Assembly: GCF_000732925.1 (NCBI RefSeq)
Contig: NZ_CP008953.1
Coordinates: forward strand, 1,674,001 to 1,738,000
Direction of reading: 5' to 3'
Length of the DNA stretch: 64,000 nucleotides
Source of the DNA: Amycolatopsis japonica
GTDB taxonomy: Bacteria > Actinomycetota > Actinomycetes > Mycobacteriales > Pseudonocardiaceae
Of the stretch, positions 61,001-64,000 are shown in pieces. The translations under genes and the position numbers were made by a program. How positions within the stretch are numbered: position 1 is the first letter of the stretch; each line of letters opens with the position of its first letter. A model generated the notes under the pieces. The model had not been told where the DNA came from, ran no database searches, and saw only the letters and a list, made by a program, of their open reading frames with translations.

Positions 61001-64000
61001 GACTGGCTCGGGGACCGAGCGGCGCTGTGGTCGGTATCAGCCCGGGGACCGGTCGGGGACCCCGCGAGGAACGTCCTCCGGATCGTCGTGTCGGCACGGC
61101 TCGCGCCCGGCGCCGTTCCCCGGGCGCTCGCTCACGCCCTCGCCGCCGGCGCGGCCGATCTCGCCGACGGCGGGTCCGCCACTCCGGGATATCTCGACCC
61201 GGAGGGAGATCTCGACCGCAGGCCGGAGCTGACTCCCACCGACCGCGGACATCTCGCACAGGTCGTCGTCCTCGACCGCGAATTCCAGCGGACCGCGCTG
61301 AATCCACCGGCGCGTGCCCGCACGCGCAAGGCGATCGTGGAACTGCTGGGCCGCCTCGGTCTCGATCCGAACCAGAGCGGGAGCGACTACCGTATTGCGG
61401 CACTGGCGGGTGAACCCGGTAGGTGGGAGGTCCGGCGCCACCTCCCGCCGAAGGTGACGGACGGCTACCTCGCGACGAAGACCCACGCGGTCACCGGCCT
61501 CTACACGAGTGTCCTCCCGTCGGGGATCTCGGCGGGTGTCTTCATGATGCTGGGCTCCGGGGGAGGCGGCATCGCCTGGGCGGTTTTCGGTCTGGTCAAC
61601 GCTCTGCTCGGTGCGGGGATGGCCCGGAAATGGGAGATCGCCAAGGACGAACAGGTAGCCAAGGGACGGGTGTACGACGCCACGGCACGCAGGATCGACG
61701 CCGGCGCCGCGTCGGCCGGACAGGTACGTGGTCACCTGGCTCAGGTCGGCGTGCCCGCCCACCACGGGCCGTCCGCGCCCTCCGAACGACAGGCGGGTCT
61801 CGCACGGCTGGGGCCGCGGCCCGATCTCGCCCAGAGTCTGGGGAAGCACGTCCGGCGGTTCGCCCTGCCGCCGTTGACCGGTGCGGGTGTCGGGATCGGC
61901 GTGGGCATCCCCCTCGGACTCACAGGGGCGTCCGTGCTCAGCATCGCCGCTCTCGCGGGGGTCGCCGCGCTCTTGCAGCCCCTCGCCGAACGGCGGCGGA
62001 CGCAGATCCAGAAGGGAGAAGAGCTCAGGAAGATCGATGACAACGCCAGGGAGCTGGACCACCTGCTGGCCGCCTACGACGTCCAGGTCTATGTGGACCT
62101 GGCGAAGCGTCTCGGTCTCGACCCCGGCCCAGAACCGAAGAGCCTCAGTCTCGCGCACCGCGATCCGAAGCCGCTCGGGCTGGGGAAGGCGGCCAACACA
62201 CCGGACATCCTGCCCTACTTCAGTGAGATCGTCAGGCGGACGTTCCGGGGCACCGCCGCGGGGACGCTCGACCAGAGCGCGTTCCTCGCGCGGCATCTGA
62301 CCCTCTTCGAATCCATGTTCGCCTATGGCGCAGGCCGCAGTCTCGCCACCTTGTTCATCGCGGTCTGGCAGTTGAACAAGCTCGACCAGACCGAACTGGA
62401 GCACACCGTCGCCAGGCGGACCTTCGATGAGCGGCAACTGCGTTATCTCGCGAGTCCACAGGTGGCGAAGGAACGCGAAGGGATTCTGAAGCTGGCCGAG
62501 TCGGCGGTCGGGCCGCGGCCCGGCTTCTGGGGGCGGTTGCGTGACGCGGCGGTTCTCTTCGGATCGCCGAAGCCGCCGCGGACGGAGCCGCGATCGGTGT
62601 CCACATCGGACGAAGCGGCGATCCGTCCCGGATTCGCTTCGAAAGCGGACTTCATGAAGGCTTACACGAGGGTTTCGGCGATCGGCGCCGCGGCCACTGT
62701 CGGGGCCGTCGAGCTGTCCGGGGCGAGTCCGGCACTCGCGGTCTCCGCCGTCGCGGTCGCGGCCGCCGGGCCGGTGATCGGCTGGCGCAAATGGTGGCAC
62801 CGGAAGGCCGAACTAGAAGCGAGCGACAAGAACATCGCCGCGACCAACCAGCAGAAGGCGGACAAGAGGGCCGCGGAGCAGGCGGAGACGGAGCGGTTCG
62901 TCACCGCCAAGGTGACCATGTCCGCCGAGGCGGTCGCCGCGGAGGCACGGCGGGCCGACCGGCCCGCGGTGCTCGGCCTGGCCCCGAAGGCGTTCGACGC
63001 CATGCGGCAGGTCGCCGCGTTCATGGCGGCCCGGCCGCCGGAAAAGCCGCCCACGCCCCTCCGTAATCTGAAACCGCTCGAGATCGCCGAGTATCTGTGG
63101 CCGAACCTGGACTGGGCGGCTCCCTACGAGGCCGCACTCCTCGAAGCGCGGCGCTCCATCGCGGCGGAGTCCACCCGGCTCGACACGACGAAGGACTGGG
63201 GCGACTACGAGACGATCGGTGCGCGGCGACTGGCCGTCGTCGAACTCGCGCGGCTCGCCGACCGAGTGGTCACGCTGCTGGAACACTATCGCCGGAGTGG
63301 CAACGGCGAACCGGTCTGGGTGGGGAACGCGGACCTGAACAACGCCATCGTGAGCTACCAGCGGCTGAGTTCGGCGGACTGGGCGAAGGCGACTCAGGAA
63401 CCCGCCCCGGACTGGCCGTCCGGTCCCGGCAAGACCAGTGCCGCGGCGGCGCTCCCCGCACCGTGGAGTTCGCCACCGATACTGGACACACTGGACTGGC
63501 CGGCCAGTACCGGTTGGGGGACCGTGCCCCGGGGTGCGGGGAGCTGGCTGCCGACGTGGCGGAACCGCACCGCGGCATCGGCGTCGTCACAAGCGGACTT
63601 CTCGAAGCTGGCCAAGGCGACGCCGCTCACTTCGTCGCCGTCGATCCACGACGGCTCCGTGCGGCGGGCCGACGCGGAACGGCTCATCGCGGCGGAGTTC
63701 CCCGAATTGCCCAAGACGAATCCGAACGGCCACTCGCCCGACGCCGAGCGAGACGGCTACCGGACGAACTGCACCAAGGCGGTGGTCGCCTTCGTGCTGC
63801 GCCTGCGTGGTGAAGAGGTGACGGCCGGTCCGGTCCTGCCGGAGGAAGCCGCGACGCTGGCGTATGTCTCCGACCGCCTCGGAGGTGTGTGGGAGACCGG
63901 TCACGGCGTGAGCTACGACAGTGTCATCGCCGCGATGAATTCCCGTCCGGTCGGCGCGATGGCGGTCATCGACATCGTCCACACCGGAGACGACGGACTG
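55097..64000 (+). CDS. giant polymorphic toxin, 3' end outside window
   Basis: One frame with no stop runs from ATG 55097 to the window edge: at least 2968 codons. Layout: helical head (about 1-430; starts GDLWNAVLTEGGYAKDSLWP); Pro-rich region with two 29-residue modules (526-554, 664-692) and a Pro/Val-rich linker (about 840-1050); degenerate nuclease-like fold (about 1215-1340); helical region; intact PD-(D/E)XK-like domain (about 1610-1730; Asp1647, Glu1661, Lys1663); beta/alpha segment; three hydrophobic, glycine-rich segments (about 2131-2175, 2255-2298, 2521-2563), candidate membrane-entry regions; and an incomplete papain-like toxin start at Cys2892 (RTNCTKAVVAF). It is the last gene of the YbaB/WXG-like set and divergent from mycosin, so it is very probably exported by the type VII system. 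No immunity gene is seen before the edge. Confidence 0.85.
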   Translation, partial: MSGEGDIREPGGDLWNAVLTEGGYAKDSLWPPDSETAARAMATAWKDGAAALKTAVDSSNLIAQGLRTSWPDPNGYALYDGITRINNGTLEGQGGVREVPPAMEGLGKAYDGYAEILDFVKTQIRETISYHSFIYSHLDDGGSLLNPGGEAAQRFFARAVAKNIAELVTAAAALITDPDSAPAATPKIANPGFVGGIYDGLVNLAKMMGGLIGYADGPFGGSSWSLSNAVLAWGGMAKLGAAVQAYTHGLGWVDLVVGLPGGERGELGGVLLDFGKQFIHYGEWGEDPGHALGGTLVNVAALVGLRGAGSVTRAAGAGISRAGAAASRVSGLSGVGKVVSGAGARLGRGGEALVKVPTVTELAIRNAPHALEKVRSVVRGDRGISAETAAQVIRNPLGPLPGSVGESLARHAGPGADVPVARPHDTGGNSPRDPDSGVAGPGGRPPHTPDPPSTPPKQSLAAEPPHAGQPARNADLAETPGPGGRPEHHAPNGPGDKPPPPPSPQRQESPVKAGHPPTNVFDTVGMHELANGKLGEAGRAGAAEAHASGRWKGDPPPEVPRGVEPSTPNTGKADNPSGPPSDNAAAHPVHRERPPANTERLGDQGKQGQPPAKSLTPRGGDNGRTVPQHSSHEGGRAPGEHADGDGPRHGDDGPPVNPRDVLRLDDLARGKLGEAGHVGIEEARASGQWKGDGEPGPRRPGDSPEEGTPGSPDRTPDEPPPSGPGGSGRARTDDGSGPAPETGGGSVATAVLDPVTPALQRAAEQSAAGARAEAPVARAEPAQPVHSTRSSPSPATARLAEQATIGDVISGAPKPLPHPEAEPLTVKPDPDKVRSGEAGGLPRVTDPRLPAIGDPVRPPTSFPSRPVVGTPPAPVVGFPPPATVDFPRPPGEVRNPPGRTTVPVAPVGPDRPVYPEPPRVPERPLELPAVPDRVADPVSPLTPGGPDRPPVEIVPPVDPPDVTVRPVDPAPVELPLLPDESVPVLPSANPPWPGAPVTSPPPRPSAVPEHAVPAWPVEIPSRHQPIAPDFPLGPREDQPSVVPPEIRELLTETERDLLDALAAAGVNIAFILERVLTELTGKPGIPNRIGLPDRLASLTDAQRAAFRERLEGILDAQPVRPRPATEGKPKPEYQILGSPEGLWFPYTISLNSDTITAYDKAVREHEELLEQLMWAAGFLPPEEVEKLLEATGDLPRLKELLRNLRDNVQSALVAAWELAAKGPRGVVIEGVREPVFSAEGELLGTIDIKARLADGTEVWVTVGRLAGPSEKDAANLLDSAAKSVAPSSAAVKRYFVLSAPASLEGTAGIKQVAGDLGALGFDAVLPHGRESRVPDELPLLDPFFARNVRPRHPQRHEPHPARPAAPARPADLPDELIPLWEELKAREQRALADLAATVGPKAGRYALANFVTWLAQEKGLSRDVSASLAEWLARVPPPDNLPPKFVPAWHKMPVDVQQAFAKLIETKGLQVALSEFNNRIGELTSVRGTPLQRVADLDAARFDILRRLFTEQVTPTSAAEMGRTLFFHDVRPILDRWLVLHQVIDRLAGHGVTNVAELYEELHRNLRLTFEKLTGLDPAGKIAAKDVGGNPENLRGFEATLRSALRLADLSHTDPERLARLGLPGLKIIALDRKIYRPNGEELSDIDILGELTDGTRVWIEVKRSKLDYGTKRYEDDLAVKLRNQGAHEDFTARPTKLFVLFASKVDVPYAKQVISDGAYAVLHLDPLQNVDLVAKSKPALPIRWNQGRRDQLFAAGLADMDLQAPFGPLGGKRQKHPQRQWPHPERPPSSVKATTVPAARTSEPSLPSRPTQVPAKVWKQLSADGQAAMAKAAASGHSDIVRLLGAHAAELAGARKHPQPRRIPKLLASLTPEQHRDLASALDRAAAEAAKARPARPAPPLGSGWTSIEIRGAAVAAPARPELEGELARAFSQAVEAAGLTVLAEYVRSSIVAGDGDQRFTVVAEVGDWLGDRAALWSVSARGPVGDPARNVLRIVVSARLAPGAVPRALAHALAAGAADLADGGSATPGYLDPEGDLDRRPELTPTDRGHLAQVVVLDREFQRTALNPPARARTRKAIVELLGRLGLDPNQSGSDYRIAALAGEPGRWEVRRHLPPKVTDGYLATKTHAVTGLYTSVLPSGISAGVFMMLGSGGGGIAWAVFGLVNALLGAGMARKWEIAKDEQVAKGRVYDATARRIDAGAASAGQVRGHLAQVGVPAHHGPSAPSERQAGLARLGPRPDLAQSLGKHVRRFALPPLTGAGVGIGVGIPLGLTGASVLSIAALAGVAALLQPLAERRRTQIQKGEELRKIDDNARELDHLLAAYDVQVYVDLAKRLGLDPGPEPKSLSLAHRDPKPLGLGKAANTPDILPYFSEIVRRTFRGTAAGTLDQSAFLARHLTLFESMFAYGAGRSLATLFIAVWQLNKLDQTELEHTVARRTFDERQLRYLASPQVAKEREGILKLAESAVGPRPGFWGRLRDAAVLFGSPKPPRTEPRSVSTSDEAAIRPGFASKADFMKAYTRVSAIGAAATVGAVELSGASPALAVSAVAVAAAGPVIGWRKWWHRKAELEASDKNIAATNQQKADKRAAEQAETERFVTAKVTMSAEAVAAEARRADRPAVLGLAPKAFDAMRQVAAFMAARPPEKPPTPLRNLKPLEIAEYLWPNLDWAAPYEAALLEARRSIAAESTRLDTTKDWGDYETIGARRLAVVELARLADRVVTLLEHYRRSGNGEPVWVGNADLNNAIVSYQRLSSADWAKATQEPAPDWPSGPGKTSAAAALPAPWSSPPILDTLDWPASTGWGTVPRGAGSWLPTWRNRTAASASSQADFSKLAKATPLTSSPSIHDGSVRRADAERLIAAEFPELPKTNPNGHSPDAERDGYRTNCTKAVVAFVLRLRGEEVTAGPVLPEEAATLAYVSDRLGGVWETGHGVSYDSVIAAMNSRPVGAMAVIDIVHTGDDGL
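56672..56758 (+). repeat. 29-residue module A of the giant toxin
   Basis: Residues 526-554, from MHELANGKLGEAG to SGRWKGD. It matches module B (57086-57172) at 19 of 29 positions, with the invariant pieces GKLGEAG, EA, ASG and WKGD. Each module is followed by Pro/Glu-rich linker. Function unknown; perhaps a binding or processing repeat. Confidence 0.8.
57086..57172 (+). repeat. 29-residue module B of the giant toxin
   Basis: Residues 664-692, from LDDLARGKLGEAG to SGQWKGD; 138 residues after module A and the same length. No third copy was found in the linker. Similar in design to short spaced repeats in secreted actinobacterial toxins. Confidence 0.8.
58790..59090 (+). other. degenerate PD-(D/E)XK-like domain in the giant toxin
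   Basis: Residues about 1232-1331. The strand with the first Asp (GTIDIKARLADGTEVW, Asp1247) parallels the intact domain 400 residues later, but the following E-x-K has become T-V-G (Thr1261, Gly1263 in WVTVGR). The catalytic acidic/lysine pair is lost, so this copy should be inactive. Confidence 0.6.
59930..60285 (+). other. intact PD-(D/E)XK-like nuclease domain in the giant toxin
   Basis: Residues about 1612-1730: SDIDILGELTDGTRVWIEVK contains Asp1645/Asp1647, Glu1661 and Lys1663, the spacing of PD-(D/E)XK nucleases, with a later strand KLFVLFASKVDVPYAKQVIS. It lies mid-protein, not at the toxin C-terminus where effector domains normally are. Confidence 0.65.
63750..64000 (+). other. start of a papain-fold (glutamine deamidase-like) toxin domain
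   Basis: Residues from about 2885 onward: YRTNCTKAVVAFVLRLRGEE has the Asn-Cys pair typical of the Tox-PL/papain-fold toxin 1 family (Cys2892), followed by an alternating hydrophobic strand region (RPVGAMAVIDIVHT). The His and Asp/Gln of the active site should lie beyond the window edge, so the call is provisional. Confidence 0.5.

Overview
The window is very GC-rich, densely packed actinobacterial chromosome. The type VII secretion genes, furA-katG pair, SigF-type sigma factor, HSP18 regulator, DUF6292 protein and (inferred) zinc-repressed aminopolycarboxylate metallophore operon together point to Pseudonocardiales, most likely Amycolatopsis. No tRNA, rRNA, CRISPR array, transposase or integrase was seen.

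Layout. (1) 1-13 kb: a membrane protein, a frameshifted MFS transporter divergent from an ArsR repressor, a TrmB/LuxR-like regulator beside a 1347-residue secreted subtilase, then two lamin-tail-domain secreted proteins around a small XRE regulator, an atypical response regulator, a GNAT enzyme, and a cysteine-dioxygenase-like cupin divergent from a LysR regulator. (2) 13-19.4 kb: an amidase divergent from a tightly coupled four-gene operon (SbnB-like dehydrogenase, fold-III decarboxylase, SbnA-like synthase, MATE exporter). A 15-bp site close to the Zur box lies between them; this looks like a zincophore or EDDS-type system. (3) 20-32 kb: furA-katG, then a stress and signalling stretch (GAF-ANTAR, hemerythrin, STAS, frameshifted Orn/Lys/Arg decarboxylase, Rho-N-like protein, SigF-type sigma factor, Hsp20 with its divergent regulator), a 41-residue cysteine-ending peptide, a nucleotidyltransferase and TspO. 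(4) 32.4-64 kb: a type VII (ESX-like) secretion locus without EccA. It contains EccE, a fibronectin-III protein, a MoxR/DUF58/transglutaminase-like cassette, a pseudokinase, EccD, EccB, four EccC-linked candidate substrates, EccC, two Esx-like proteins and a mycosin. It ends in a toxin operon whose last gene is one uninterrupted frame from 55097 to the window edge (at least 2968 codons).

Most unusual points: the giant toxin carries an intact PD-(D/E)XK-like site, a second copy exactly 400 residues upstream with the E and K lost, and a papain-like C-terminal start; the secretion locus encodes a kinase without its catalytic Asp and a transglutaminase fold without its Cys and His; two nearly identical 55-bp perfect hairpins sit between convergent genes about 17 kb apart; and two conserved genes are broken by single frameshifts.
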